A DNA stretch of 64,000 nt from Methylobacter sp015476545 (GCF_052162025.1 NZ_CP197401.1:1550001-1614000); one strand, 5' to 3'; shown: positions 35,060-44,419, counted from the stretch's first letter. Numbers and translations: made by a program. Notes: generated from the letters alone by a model not told the origin.

Positions 35060-35792
35060 ATTTTTAGTGAACAGTGCCTTGCTGGGTTTGGCTGGGGCTC
35101 TTTTGATGGGCTGCAGTCAGCTGGCGGCGCGAACGGATCTTACGCCATCGGATAAAACCGATGCCCCCCCTAAAAAAGTATCGGCCTGCGAGGCGGACGC
35201 CGATCCCGATCAGAACGTCAAGCTGGATCTGATCCGCAAGCTCATGGACAGCGGCAAGCTGTTTGCGGCATTGGCCCATCTGGAGGACACCCGCTCGAAT
35301 TCGCTGCAGTCCATTTACCTGCGCGCCGAAATATTGCGCCGGACGAACCGGACAGAGCAGGCGGTCGCATTGTACCGGGATCTGCTCGGCGGCTGCATGG
35401 CCGGGAAGGGCTATCACGGGCTCGGGCTGATTGCCGGCCGGGATAGCAAAGTTTCCGAGGCGGTAAGCTATCTGCAGAAAGCCGAAGCCGAATTGCCGGT
35501 CGACGTGAGCGTGCGCAATGACCTGGGCTATGCGCTATTGCTTGACGGGCAGTTCGACCCGGCGCGCAACGAATTTCTGACGGCTCTGGAGCTGGACGGC
35601 GGCAACTCACTGGCAGCGACCAATATGGTGCTGTTGTTGTTGGTAACGGGGAAAGAGCAGGAAATGCAGGCCTTTGCCGCACAAATGAACATAGATTCTG
35701 CAACCGTAGAGCAGCTTCGCGAGCAGGCCGAGAAGATCAAGGCTTCGCCCGGAAATTCAGGCAAGCAGGCAGTGCTTACTTCATCGCCTTAG
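35046..35792 (+). CDS. tadD: TPR lipoprotein TadD
   Basis: A 248-residue lipoprotein with lipobox LLMGC, so it is anchored by Cys near residue 23. TPR-like repeats follow (LFAALAHLEDTRSNSLQSIY; AVSYLQKAEAELPVDVSVRN; DPARNEFLTALELDGGNSLA). TadD is thought to help assemble the secretin, as PilF/PilW does. The start is GTG 35046 with AAGGG 9 nt upstream; ATG 35052 is an alternative. It overlaps tadC by 14 nt. Confidence 0.9.
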   Translation: MFMVRFLVNSALLGLAGALLMGCSQLAARTDLTPSDKTDAPPKKVSACEADADPDQNVKLDLIRKLMDSGKLFAALAHLEDTRSNSLQSIYLRAEILRRTNRTEQAVALYRDLLGGCMAGKGYHGLGLIAGRDSKVSEAVSYLQKAEAELPVDVSVRNDLGYALLLDGQFDPARNEFLTALELDGGNSLAATNMVLLLLVTGKEQEMQAFAAQMNIDSATVEQLREQAEKIKASPGNSGKQAVLTSSP

Positions 35793-35839
35793 CCGGCTAA
35801 CCGTATTGACCAGATTCAGCTTAACCCATAGGAGCAAGT

Positions 35840-36136
35840 ATGTTTCAAAAATCGATTACAGCGGTGTTGCCGCTGATCCTGCTGTCCGGCGCCAACATCG
35901 CGGCGGCGGATTCCCTGGACCGTTCCGTCGGCGAGGAAACGCGGCGCTGGCTGGAATTGCAAAGCAGCGGCGCGGCGGCCTCGAAAATCCCTCAGACCGT
36001 TTCAGGGCCGGTGGCCGATGCGATATACCAACGCTACGTTGAAAGCTTCACGCACCCGATTCCGGAGTCCTATAAGAATGACCAAAACGGTTACGGCGGC
36101 GGCAGCGGCAGCGGCGGTGGCGGTTCAATGAAGTAA
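35840..36136 (+). CDS. DUF3613 small exported protein of the Tad locus
   Basis: A 98-residue protein with a signal peptide (about 1-22, ending AAADS) and a DUF3613 region (GEETRRWLELQSSGAAAS; ADAIYQRYVESFTHPIPESY). It ends in a Gly/Ser tail (GYGGGSGSGGGGSMK). DUF3613 genes often sit between tadD and tadG; the function is not known. The glycine tail is low-complexity and may be flexible or anchor the protein to partners. Confidence 0.8.
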   Translation: MFQKSITAVLPLILLSGANIAAADSLDRSVGEETRRWLELQSSGAAASKIPQTVSGPVADAIYQRYVESFTHPIPESYKNDQNGYGGGSGSGGGGSMK

Positions 36137-36171
36137 CGGCGGGCAACAACATACTGGCCAAAGGGGGGGGC

Positions 36172-37923
36172 ATGTCGGTTGAAATCAATACTTTGAAGCA
36201 TGGGCGGCAAAGGCACCGTCGCCCGGCCACAAAATCGCTCGCTCGCCAGCGGGGCGCGATAGGCATTCTGGGGGCATCGGTATTGCTCCTCTCGGTGCTT
36301 TTTACGGCGCTGGCCGTGGATACTGGACGGCTCATGCTGGAGCAACGGCGGCTGCAGAAAATTGCTGATATGGCGGCGTTGGATGGCGCCCGTGCCTTGT
36401 CTTGCAGCGGTGACACAGCCGTAAACGCTGCAGTAAGCCAGAGCGCTGAGCTCAATAATCACACGGGCGACATTCTCGACGTGGAACTGGGCGATACATT
36501 AACACAGGGTGGGGTTCGAGTGTTTAGTGCTCCAAAAGATCCGGATCTTCCTGAAGCGGTTCGTGTAATCGCCGGCGACACCAATGTGGCAGCCAGCATA
36601 GTCGCTGGCGGATGGTTCGGTAATAAAGTCAATCTGCAAGCCACAGCCGTGGCGGGTGCGCCAACTGTGGGTACGCTGTCAGTGGGTTCTTACCTAGCCC
36701 GTTTGAATACAGATGATTCAATACTCGGCCCAGTGCTCGATGGGTTGCTAGGAACGTCAGGAAAGCTCGACTTAGTGTCCTACAAGGGATTGGCTGATGT
36801 CAACGTTACCTTGCTCGATCTCATCAATGCCCAAGCTGAGGTGGGAACCGTGGATAAGTTGTTGGATTCGGAGATCAGCATGCAGGACTTCGTGCTTCTG
36901 GCGGCTGAAGCCCTATCCAATCAAAAGGAGCCTCCCACTGTTGCGATCGATTTGCTGGAAACCATTGCTGCTGAGCTGGATGCCGACTTGCTTCTACACT
37001 TGGGGGATCTGTTGAATCTCGATCTGCCCGCCGATCAGGCGGCCCTGGAGACACAGCTCAACGTGCTTGATCTTATTAGTTTGGGTGCGGAAGTGGCTAA
37101 TAAAGACCATGCAGTGGAGGTGAGGCTGCCTATCAGTATCCCAGGGATTGCTACTGCCACTCTTACCACTTATATTGTCGAGCCGCCGAAAATCGCCATT
37201 GGCCCTGCGGGTCGCGGCGCCGATGGAGAATGGATCACCCGTGCGCATACGGCGCAGGTTAATGCTGAGCTGCATTTATCACTTCTGGATTTACTCAACT
37301 TGGGCGCGACTGGATTGATCAATCTCGATCTGGCGATTAATGGAGCTCATGCTCGCGCTGGTTTCGAGAGTTTTAACTGCACCGAGAACGGGCGCAATGC
37401 GGTAGTGGGTCACGCGGTTCAGGCGCTACGCATCGGAGTGGGTCGGTTCGACGACATGAGCAAACTCAATCCGGAGATTGTGCCCAGTGATGTAGTAAAT
37501 TTGCTGGGTCTGAATTTGATAGTAATTACCGCGCGTGCCGATCTGGGGCTGGGACAGTCCACCGAGGACACGGGGGAACTGATCTTCGACCCTCCTTTTC
37601 CCGCCGATCCCCAGTACACGGACAATAACCGCCTTGGCACGGCTGTGAGTACGCTTCTTAGAGACTTGGCGAGCAACTTAGAGATTGAATTCGACGGAGG
37701 GCTCGGATTTTTGCTTAATTTGCTTTTGACCCCTGTGCTGCAAATTCTTGGACTCAGCAGCTCGCAAGGATTGCTGGATCTGGTGGCTAACTTGCTGACG
37801 CCTGTTTTGCAGGCGCTGGATCCACTGTTATCCGGGCTTTTGAATGCTCTGGGGATTAGTGTGGCCGGAGCGGACATCACTGTAACGGATGTTGAAGGCG
37901 GCTATCCGCAGTTGTTGATTTGA
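36172..37923 (+). CDS. tadG: TadG-like pilus assembly protein
   Basis: A 583-residue protein with the TadG N-terminal region: RQRGAIGILGASVLLLSVLF followed by TALAVDTGRLMLEQRRLQKI (about 24-63), one membrane helix and then a long extracytoplasmic part. DMAALDGARALSC is typical of DUF2134/TadG. The periplasmic part contains repeated Leu/Asp-rich segments (LLDLINAQAEVG; LLHLGDLLNLDLPADQ; LSLLDLLNLGATG). It closes the operon; a palindromic element follows the stop by 9 nt. Confidence 0.85.
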   Translation: MSVEINTLKHGRQRHRRPATKSLARQRGAIGILGASVLLLSVLFTALAVDTGRLMLEQRRLQKIADMAALDGARALSCSGDTAVNAAVSQSAELNNHTGDILDVELGDTLTQGGVRVFSAPKDPDLPEAVRVIAGDTNVAASIVAGGWFGNKVNLQATAVAGAPTVGTLSVGSYLARLNTDDSILGPVLDGLLGTSGKLDLVSYKGLADVNVTLLDLINAQAEVGTVDKLLDSEISMQDFVLLAAEALSNQKEPPTVAIDLLETIAAELDADLLLHLGDLLNLDLPADQAALETQLNVLDLISLGAEVANKDHAVEVRLPISIPGIATATLTTYIVEPPKIAIGPAGRGADGEWITRAHTAQVNAELHLSLLDLLNLGATGLINLDLAINGAHARAGFESFNCTENGRNAVVGHAVQALRIGVGRFDDMSKLNPEIVPSDVVNLLGLNLIVITARADLGLGQSTEDTGELIFDPPFPADPQYTDNNRLGTAVSTLLRDLASNLEIEFDGGLGFLLNLLLTPVLQILGLSSSQGLLDLVANLLTPVLQALDPLLSGLLNALGISVAGADITVTDVEGGYPQLLI

Positions 37924-37932
37924 GCGAACCTT

Positions 37933-38011
37933 TGTAGGGTACGCATTGCGTACCTTTCCGGACTTGCGGTATGCCGAAAAGCTCAGAAAGGTACGCGATG
38001 CGTACCCTACA
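37933..38011. repeat. Palindromic intergenic element, copy 2
   Basis: A 79-nt unit with 26-nt nearly perfect inverted ends (tgtagggtacgcattgcgta and its mate ending cgatgcgtaccctaca). The same family is present at 6049-6128. Placed directly after tadG, it may also act as the operon terminator. Confidence 0.75.
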
Positions 38012-38197
38012 GTGGATTTTGCCTTGATTTTGGCAGGGCAGCGGGGTAGGCCGGGCGGATAAACCCCGCATTTCGAAGCTGCCGATGCCGGGTTTCCGCT
38101 AAAGCTCCAACTCAGCCTACATAAACTCTGATTTCATTCGCCAAAACCTTAGCCAAGTCCTTAAAGCTTATTGTGCTTGAATTGATGCGTATGCAGC

Positions 38198-39313
38198 CTA
38201 TGCGTTCCCGTCTTCATCAAGGCTCGGGTCGTACCATACCACCTTGTTGCGTCCGGCCGCCTTGGCGCGGTACAAAGCCTTGTCGGCGGTTTTGACCATA
38301 TCGACTGCTTTCAGATTCTCTTTCGCATACAAAGTTACGCCGCCCATGCTGATCGTAACGTGGCCTAAAGTTGAATCCTGATGGGGAATGCCCAGTTTCT
38401 CGACGGAGCTGCGCATGCGCTCGCACACCGCATAGGCATCGTCCCGTGTCGTCTGGTTAAGCAAGACAACGAATTCCTCGCCGCCATAGCGGGCGACAAG
38501 ATCTATGCTTCGCCTCGCCGATTGGGAAAGCGCCATCGCTACTTGCGCCAGGCAGTGGTCGCCCTCTTGGTGACCGTAGCGATCATTGAATTTCTTGAAG
38601 AAATCGACATCCACCATGATCAGCGATATCGGCTGTTTGGAACGTCGCGCGCGCGCCCATTCCTGTTCCAGAATCATGTCGAAGCGGCGACGGTTGGCCA
38701 GATGGGTGAGCTTGTCTTCGCCGGCGGCATTTTCAAGGCCGAAACGCGACAGTAAACTCTCCAGTAAATCCGTATGTAGCTGGCGCGCCGAATACGACAG
38801 GCTGACGCCCATCAGCAATATGACCGGTATTGCGCTCCAGCCCGGTTCATTGTCCAGCACGAACAGCACCGGCACGAGCGGTCCCAGCGTTCCTAAAAGA
38901 AAGGCGGTGTAGACTGACGGAAGCGCGCTGAGCCGCGGCAGGGCGCTTACCGCGATCACGCCAAGCATGAGGATGACAACTAATTTTGTTGTCAGCGACA
39001 AATAGGGGAACAACACCGCGGTAAGTCCAAAGCCTAGACCGGCAGCTCCCGCAGCAAATATATCGGGTGTAAGCGCGCCTCTTTTCAAGGCGTCTTCGGC
39101 AATATAGCGAAGAGCCCGGCGGCCCGCAAACAATTGCCAGACGCCGCCGGTCATGGCGATGCCGAGCCATGCAAGAAAAATGGAAAGGGGGAGCTCCTGC
39201 CAGAGATAAATGGCGAGCAAAGTGACATGTGCGCAATGGATGGCAAAAGCCGCCGTTGCGCGCCTATAGAGCTGCCGAAGCAGTTGTGCGAAAAGTTGTA
39301 CGGGGTCAATCAC
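38198..39313 (-). CDS. Membrane diguanylate cyclase with I-site
   Basis: A 371-residue protein with about five or six N-terminal membrane helices (20-185) and a C-terminal GGDEF domain. The active site is intact (ARYGGEEFVVLL). Five residues upstream lies RSID, a match to the RXXD inhibitory site that binds product, so feedback control is likely. MVDVDFFKKFNDRYGHQEGD is the typical substrate region. It makes c-di-GMP at the inner membrane. It lies next to the Tad locus in opposite orientation; a link to surface attachment is plausible but not shown. Confidence 0.93.
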   Translation of the reverse strand: MIDPVQLFAQLLRQLYRRATAAFAIHCAHVTLLAIYLWQELPLSIFLAWLGIAMTGGVWQLFAGRRALRYIAEDALKRGALTPDIFAAGAAGLGFGLTAVLFPYLSLTTKLVVILMLGVIAVSALPRLSALPSVYTAFLLGTLGPLVPVLFVLDNEPGWSAIPVILLMGVSLSYSARQLHTDLLESLLSRFGLENAAGEDKLTHLANRRRFDMILEQEWARARRSKQPISLIMVDVDFFKKFNDRYGHQEGDHCLAQVAMALSQSARRSIDLVARYGGEEFVVLLNQTTRDDAYAVCERMRSSVEKLGIPHQDSTLGHVTISMGGVTLYAKENLKAVDMVKTADKALYRAKAAGRNKVVWYDPSLDEDGNA

Positions 39314-39739
39314 TGCAAGTGGTCCTGGCGCTAATAAAAATACTGAGACTTAACGCCCGGTGTTTTTTTGTTTTGGCCGAAAAATGGAAGGGATTGAATA
39401 CGATATTTGCCGTTCTGTAAACCAAAGAACTTGTTTTCACTATAGTTTTTGATATTTGATAATTATATGTCCATTTTGGCAGGACTAAAGGCATAAAGCA
39501 AGATTGAGCCAGTACATATTGACTGGATAGTACGCCGTTGGGGTCTGATTCGCTTGTGCCTTTAGCGTATTCGACCCGGGTCTCCGAGATATGCAGGCAG
39601 TAAATACCCTACAGGGTAAAAACCTCCGCGCTATCGATCTGGGCGCAACGTCGGTTGGCTTACATATATTCAGCATTCATGCAAAGCGGGCTACTAACGT
39701 GAGGCCTGTTGAATCGAGTATCGGAACGGGCCTCGCGAA
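39314..39739. other. 426-nt intergenic region with a degenerate repeat copy
   Basis: No coding sequence supported. It contains the degenerate MITE-like copy at 39522-39655 and the AT-rich promoter region of the cyclase gene near 39330-39480. Confidence 0.5.
39522..39655. repeat. MITE-like element, degenerate copy D
   Basis: The left end actggatagtacgccgttgg and the block cgcttgtgcctttagcg match, in inverted orientation, the right end of copy B. The other end (ctatcgatctgggcgcaacg) resembles the shared agatcgattcgtgcgtaacg end. It is much decayed, so the boundaries are approximate. Confidence 0.5.
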
Positions 39740-40132
39740 TCATCCGGCTTCCATATCTTCAAGCTCAATGTTGAGCGCTTTGGTCGAAATCAGTAATTCA
39801 CTGACTGAAGCCAGCAGCGACAGTACTATAAATACCATGCTGATGCCAAATGCGAGGCTGCCGTAATTTTGCAATCCATAAAAAATCAGCGCCATGGCCA
39901 GTATGCAGCCGATAATGCCGATGACCGCCAACAATTGCATGGCGATGATAAAGCGTATGCGTAGCCTCAGGCTTTCGATCTGTTTTTTAGCCACCGGACT
40001 TTGGGTTTTGTTGAACAGGTTATGTTGCTCTCGAATGCGGCTGGCAATGGCCAGAAAACGGTTGGTGTATGCCAGAAACAGGACAGAAATGGCAGGAAAT
40101 AAAAGGGCAGGGGTTGTGATGGTAATGTCCAT
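39740..40132 (-). CDS. DUF2721 membrane protein
   Basis: A 130-residue protein with about three membrane helices: one at the N terminus (TPALLFPAISVLFLAYTNRF) and two in the C-terminal half. The first is followed by a charged helix (LAIASRIREQHNLFNK), which is characteristic of DUF2721. The C terminus is acidic. Function unknown. It stands alone between the cyclase and the EAL gene, all on the same strand. Confidence 0.8.
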   Translation of the reverse strand: MDITITTPALLFPAISVLFLAYTNRFLAIASRIREQHNLFNKTQSPVAKKQIESLRLRIRFIIAMQLLAVIGIIGCILAMALIFYGLQNYGSLAFGISMVFIVLSLLASVSELLISTKALNIELEDMEAG

Positions 40133-40225
40133 GATAGGTTGACGGCAATGATTCTTGGAACTGATTCGGGTTTGAAGCTCTTTTCATCGCTTGTATGGAT
40201 GGTCAAAGCGTTTTGGCGGCGTGCG

Positions 40226-41422
40226 CTATGCCGGCTCCTCAACAATATCTACCGACAGGATGCGCTCCTTGTCGAGTCTGAGCGACAGTGTTTTGCACAG
40301 GCGGCCGGTGCTGAAATCCCTGTATTGTTCGGAAGCAACAATACCATGAGTGTCACTTACATTTTCGAGCGCCAGCAGTTGATAGAAATAAGGCCGCCAA
40401 GACCAGTTAAAGCCGATTTCCCCAGCTTCTTCAAACCATTTTCCGCCGGCAAAATTAAAGTTGGATGAGATCTGGTTGCCTTCGTTATTGCATAAATAAA
40501 ACCTGAGTATGCCGCTTTCTTCAAACGGATGCGCCGACAATTCGTTTAAATTGAAATCGGTAGCCAAGGCCTGTCGCAGAAGCTCAATCAGATCCTTAAC
40601 TTTATCGGCGGATTGCAGTTTCCGGGCTTCCTTGCGCAATACTCTTTGCAGGAATGTTTTCCTGAGCGATTCGATATGCCGCTGATAGTGGTCTGGCTTC
40701 TTGAATTCAGCCGCTGCCGGCGAAAACAGGTGGCCCTGCACATATTGGGCGCCGCAGCTTAATGCGTAAAAGAATTCATTGTCGGTTTCGACGCCTTCGC
40801 AGACGATAAGGCAGGCGGTGCGTTTGCTAAGACGCGCCAACAGATGCACCACTTCGTTGGCGATGCCGCCTTTGGTAGCCTGTTTGAACAGCCGCATGTC
40901 CAGCTTGATAACGTCGGGGCGGATGGCTATGACCCTTTCCAGTTGCGAAAAGCCGGCGCCAAAGCTGTCAATGGCGACTTTCAGGTTGTGCTTGCGATAT
41001 TCCCTGGCGACCGCGGCGATTTTATCGAGGCTGCCCCGGGTTGCGGCAATTTCGATAATAATCCTGCTTCTGTCTATGTTGAGCTTATCCAGCATCTGTA
41101 AGGTGGGCAATGCTCTCAAATCTGAAACCTTATCAATCCATGATGCGGAAATGTTGAGCGTCAGATAGCTTTTGTGATTTAGCTGGCAGAATTTCAGCAA
41201 TGCCTGATGGCGAACCGTGCGATCCCAGGCTATCAATTGTTCCTCGGTAATATCCGGGGAAGAGAACAATTGGCCGGCAGAAATGACCTGTCCGTTTTCA
41301 TCATATTGCCGGGCTAATGCTTCGTAGCCGACGATGAGCCCGCTGGCGACGCAGATAATGGGTTGAAAATAAGGAAATAGTTTGTCTGCTTGTTCAAAAT
41401 CTGCGTTTTGTTCTAAATTCAT
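40226..41422 (-). CDS. EAL-domain protein, probably degenerate phosphodiesterase
   Basis: A 398-residue cytoplasmic protein with an N-terminal EAL domain (about 12-250) and a C-terminal region of about 145 residues that I cannot assign with confidence. The EAL motif is kept as YEALAR (33-38), as is Asn in TLNISASW. The later catalytic positions differ: EITE-like reads EIAATR and DDFGTG-like reads DSFGAG. Loss of the second Asp of the DD pair suggests weak or no c-di-GMP hydrolysis, with binding still possible. Its ATG shares one base with the stop of the receiver gene (TAATG), so translation is coupled. Confidence 0.85.
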   Translation of the reverse strand: MNLEQNADFEQADKLFPYFQPIICVASGLIVGYEALARQYDENGQVISAGQLFSSPDITEEQLIAWDRTVRHQALLKFCQLNHKSYLTLNISASWIDKVSDLRALPTLQMLDKLNIDRSRIIIEIAATRGSLDKIAAVAREYRKHNLKVAIDSFGAGFSQLERVIAIRPDVIKLDMRLFKQATKGGIANEVVHLLARLSKRTACLIVCEGVETDNEFFYALSCGAQYVQGHLFSPAAAEFKKPDHYQRHIESLRKTFLQRVLRKEARKLQSADKVKDLIELLRQALATDFNLNELSAHPFEESGILRFYLCNNEGNQISSNFNFAGGKWFEEAGEIGFNWSWRPYFYQLLALENVSDTHGIVASEQYRDFSTGRLCKTLSLRLDKERILSVDIVEEPA

Positions 41423-41697
41423 TATTGAAGCCTTTGCTGTTCTTTGAATCGGGTAATAGCGGCATCGGAAAGAATAACGAGTGGCAGTGCGCCAAGATAT
41501 TGAATGGCGTGATAATATTTTCCAAAGCTGTGAATGTTGAAAATTATCAGGTCGGGCTTATTGGCCAAAATCAGGATTGGCATATGGCTGTCCGATGCAG
41601 TCATTGTCATTACCGAATAGCCATGTGTTATGGACATTTCTGCCAATAATGGGTCAGTAGCTCTGTCTTCAATCAGGAGTATTTTTAGTGCGCTCAT
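41422..41697 (-). CDS. Degenerate receiver-domain protein
   Basis: A small CheY-like fold: LKILLIEDRATDPLLAEM at the start, PDLIIFNIHSFG at the phosphorylation loop and LPLVILSDAAITRFKEQ at the end. The phosphoacceptor Asp appears replaced by Asn, and the conserved Lys is not visible, so phosphorylation is unlikely. I chose ATG 41697 (MSALKILLIED) because the domain starts there; the open frame reaches 41769. It is translationally coupled to the EAL gene, with which it may act as a binding partner. Confidence 0.7.
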   Translation of the reverse strand: MSALKILLIEDRATDPLLAEMSITHGYSVMTMTASDSHMPILILANKPDLIIFNIHSFGKYYHAIQYLGALPLVILSDAAITRFKEQQRLQ

Positions 41698-41900
41698 TTC
41701 TACGATTAAGCATGACTCGTGCCATGAGCTGTAAATGGCCAGCAATGTTATGCCAAAAGACGTAAGCAAACTCGTTGGCTGCCGTTAGATGCGCCAATAT
41801 GGCACATACGCATCATTTTGGTGCGCATGCTTGTTTGAGCTTTTTGAGGGGCCCAAAGTAGGGCAGGAGAGATGCTTATTTATGCGATAAGGAAAATGCA

Positions 41901-41923
41901 GCCGGGCAGATTGCCTGCCCGGC
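41901..41923 (-). terminator. GC hairpin after fusA2
   Basis: Arms gccgggca (41901-41908) and tgcccggc (41916-41923) with a 7-nt loop, 14 nt past the stop codon on the minus strand. Only a short T run follows (TGCATTTTCC), so termination is probable, not certain. Confidence 0.6.
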
Positions 41924-41937
41924 ACACCTTTATTAGC

Positions 41938-44043
41938 TTACTTGTTTTTGTTGCGTTCGTTGACTTCTTTAATCACTTCATCAGCCACGTTTTTAGGGCA
42001 TGGCATGTAATGTGAGAATTCCATCGAGAACTGGCCGCGACCAGAAGTCATGGTGCGCAAGTCGCCGATATAACCGAACATATCGCTCAGCGGCACGTCA
42101 GCTTTGATACGCACTCCGGTAACGCCGGCGTCTTGCGATTTGATCATGCCGCGGCGACGGTTCAAGTCACCGATCACGTCGCCAACGTTCGCTTCAGGTG
42201 TAAACACGTCCACTTTCATAATCGGTTCCAATAATTGCGGAGCCGCTTTAGGAATGGATTGGCGATACGCTGCGCGAGCGGCGATTTCAAAAGCGATAGC
42301 TGACGAGTCAACTGCGTGGAAGCCGCCGTCGGTCAGGTTTACTTTGAAATCCAAGCATGGGAAACCTGCCAATACGCCTTTGTCGACACTGCCTTTGAAG
42401 CCTTTTTCAACAGCCGGCCAGTATTCGCGCGGTACGTTACCACCGGTCACGGACGATTCAAACACAAAACCGCTGCCTGGCTCGCCCGGCTCGATGATGT
42501 AGTTGATTTTCGCGTACTGACCGGAACCACCGGACTGCTTCTTGTGGGTGTATTCGTCTTCAACGCGTTTGGTGATGGTTTCACGGTAAGCTACTTGTGG
42601 CTTGCCGACGTTCACTTCAACGCCATGGGTACGTTTCAGGATGTCCACTTTAATATCCAAGTGCAGCTCGCCCATCCCTTTGATGATGGTTTCGCCGCTT
42701 TCCTCGTCGGTTTCGACGCGGAATGAAGGGTCTTCCTGTATCATCTTGCCCAAGGCAATGCCCATTTTCTCGTTGCTGCCTTTGTCTTTAGGCGAAATGG
42801 CGATAGAGATAACGGGATCAGGGAATACCATCGGCTCCAGAGTAGCCGGCTTATCAGGATCGCACAAAGTATGTCCGGTCTGAACGTTTTTCAAGCCGAT
42901 CAGCGCGACGATATCGCCGGCTTGTGCCGTTTCAATTTCGGAACGGTTATCGGCGTGCATTTCCACCATCCGGCCAACCCGTTCGGTTTTGCCGGTATAG
43001 GTATTCAACAAGGTATCGCCTTTTTTCAGACGGCCTGAATAGATCCGGATGAAGTTCAAAGCGCCAAAGCGGTCGTCCATGATTTTAAAGACCAATGCAC
43101 GCAGTGGGCGGCCGGCATCGACGATCGCGTGTTCGCCGGTCGGGTTGCCTTCCAGGTCGACTTCGGGTTGCGGGTTGACTTCAGTCGGGCTGGGCAGATA
43201 ATCAATAACGCCGTCCAGCACCAACTGTACGCCTTTGTTTTTGAATGAAGAACCGCCGTAAGTCGGGAAGAAATCCATCTTAATGGTACCCTTGCGGATG
43301 CAGCGCTTGATCTCGTCAATGCTGGGCTCTTCGCCTTCCAGATATTTTTCCATGATTTCGTCATCCTGATCGGCAACCTGGTCGATCAGTTTTGCGCGCC
43401 ATTCTTCCACATCCGCTTCCATATCGGCAGGCACGTCCGTAATTTCGTATTTCATAGGGTCGCCGGAGTTATCCCAAATCCAGGCCTTGCGGGTTAACAG
43501 GTCAACCACGCCGGAGAATTGGTCTTCGCGCCCGATAGGCAGGGTCATTACGACTGGTACGGCACCCAGCACGTCTTCGACTTGTTTGATAACGCGGAAA
43601 AAATCGGCGCCTAGTCTATCCAGTTTGTTGACGTAGATCAGACGGGCGACTTTGGAGTCGTTGGCATAACGCCAGTTGGTTTCGGATTGCGGCTCGACAC
43701 CGCCTGAACCGCAGAACACGCCGATACCGCCGTCCAGAACTTTCAGCGAACGATACACTTCGATCGTAAAATCAACGTGGCCCGGAGTGTCGATGATGTT
43801 GAAGCGGTGTGGTTGAAATTGGTTTTTACTGCCTGCCCAAGAACAGGTGGTAGCCGCCGATTGAATGGTAATGCCGCGTTCAGCTTCTTGCTCCATGAAG
43901 TCCATGGTTGATTCGCCTTCGTGAACTTCGCCGATTTTATGGATTTTACCGGTGAGCTTTAAAATACGCTCTGTAGTGGTTGTCTTGCCAGCATCAACGT
44001 GTGCGAAGATACCGATATTTCTGTAAAGCGATAAATCAGTCAT
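41938..44043 (-). CDS. fusA2: Elongation factor G, second-type paralogue
   Basis: A 701-residue translational GTPase with all five EF-G domains. G motifs: AHVDAGKTTTTE (G1, about 14-25), DTPGHVDF (G3), NKLD (G4). Switch I is short. It is not in a str operon (no rpsL, rpsG or tuf beside it). Sequence details such as FCGSGGVEPQSETNWRYAND differ from the usual housekeeping form and fit the additional EF-G seen in several gammaproteobacteria. It may act in ribosome recycling or under special conditions; without the main fusA for comparison this is inference. Confidence 0.88.
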   Translation of the reverse strand: MTDLSLYRNIGIFAHVDAGKTTTTERILKLTGKIHKIGEVHEGESTMDFMEQEAERGITIQSAATTCSWAGSKNQFQPHRFNIIDTPGHVDFTIEVYRSLKVLDGGIGVFCGSGGVEPQSETNWRYANDSKVARLIYVNKLDRLGADFFRVIKQVEDVLGAVPVVMTLPIGREDQFSGVVDLLTRKAWIWDNSGDPMKYEITDVPADMEADVEEWRAKLIDQVADQDDEIMEKYLEGEEPSIDEIKRCIRKGTIKMDFFPTYGGSSFKNKGVQLVLDGVIDYLPSPTEVNPQPEVDLEGNPTGEHAIVDAGRPLRALVFKIMDDRFGALNFIRIYSGRLKKGDTLLNTYTGKTERVGRMVEMHADNRSEIETAQAGDIVALIGLKNVQTGHTLCDPDKPATLEPMVFPDPVISIAISPKDKGSNEKMGIALGKMIQEDPSFRVETDEESGETIIKGMGELHLDIKVDILKRTHGVEVNVGKPQVAYRETITKRVEDEYTHKKQSGGSGQYAKINYIIEPGEPGSGFVFESSVTGGNVPREYWPAVEKGFKGSVDKGVLAGFPCLDFKVNLTDGGFHAVDSSAIAFEIAARAAYRQSIPKAAPQLLEPIMKVDVFTPEANVGDVIGDLNRRRGMIKSQDAGVTGVRIKADVPLSDMFGYIGDLRTMTSGRGQFSMEFSHYMPCPKNVADEVIKEVNERNKNK

Positions 44044-44419
44044 GTTTGTACTCTAGTTGTATAAAAAACTTGCCGTGACTACTCTTAAATAAATTACTCA
44101 AGAGGGTTCGTACCGGGGCGCAGGAGCGATCTGCCGCGGGTATTTGCTTTGCTCCGCAGTGGCTGAAAACCATCGGTTTGGATAAAACCCGCAGGATACC
44201 TACAGATTGCTCAAGGCCAAGTGAGGTAGCGTTTGTTGAAGTCACTGTCACCGCTCACTCGTCCAGATTCGAAAGGGCGCTATTTTAACTAAAAGTGAGA
44301 CAGAAATACAGGAAACCGTTAATTTGTCTTAACAAATAACAAAATCCCTGCATTGAAGCGGTTTACAGTCGGCTCCGGTCAACAGGAGCAAGACGGCTTT
44401 CGCATCTTGCTCTTCCTTC
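44044..44419. other. Leader region of fusA2
   Basis: 376 nt without coding sequence. It includes the fusA2 promoter region on its left side and, near 44386-44412, a modest hairpin (gagcaaga / tcttgctc) 8 nt past the ybiT-like stop that may end that transcript. Confidence 0.45.
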
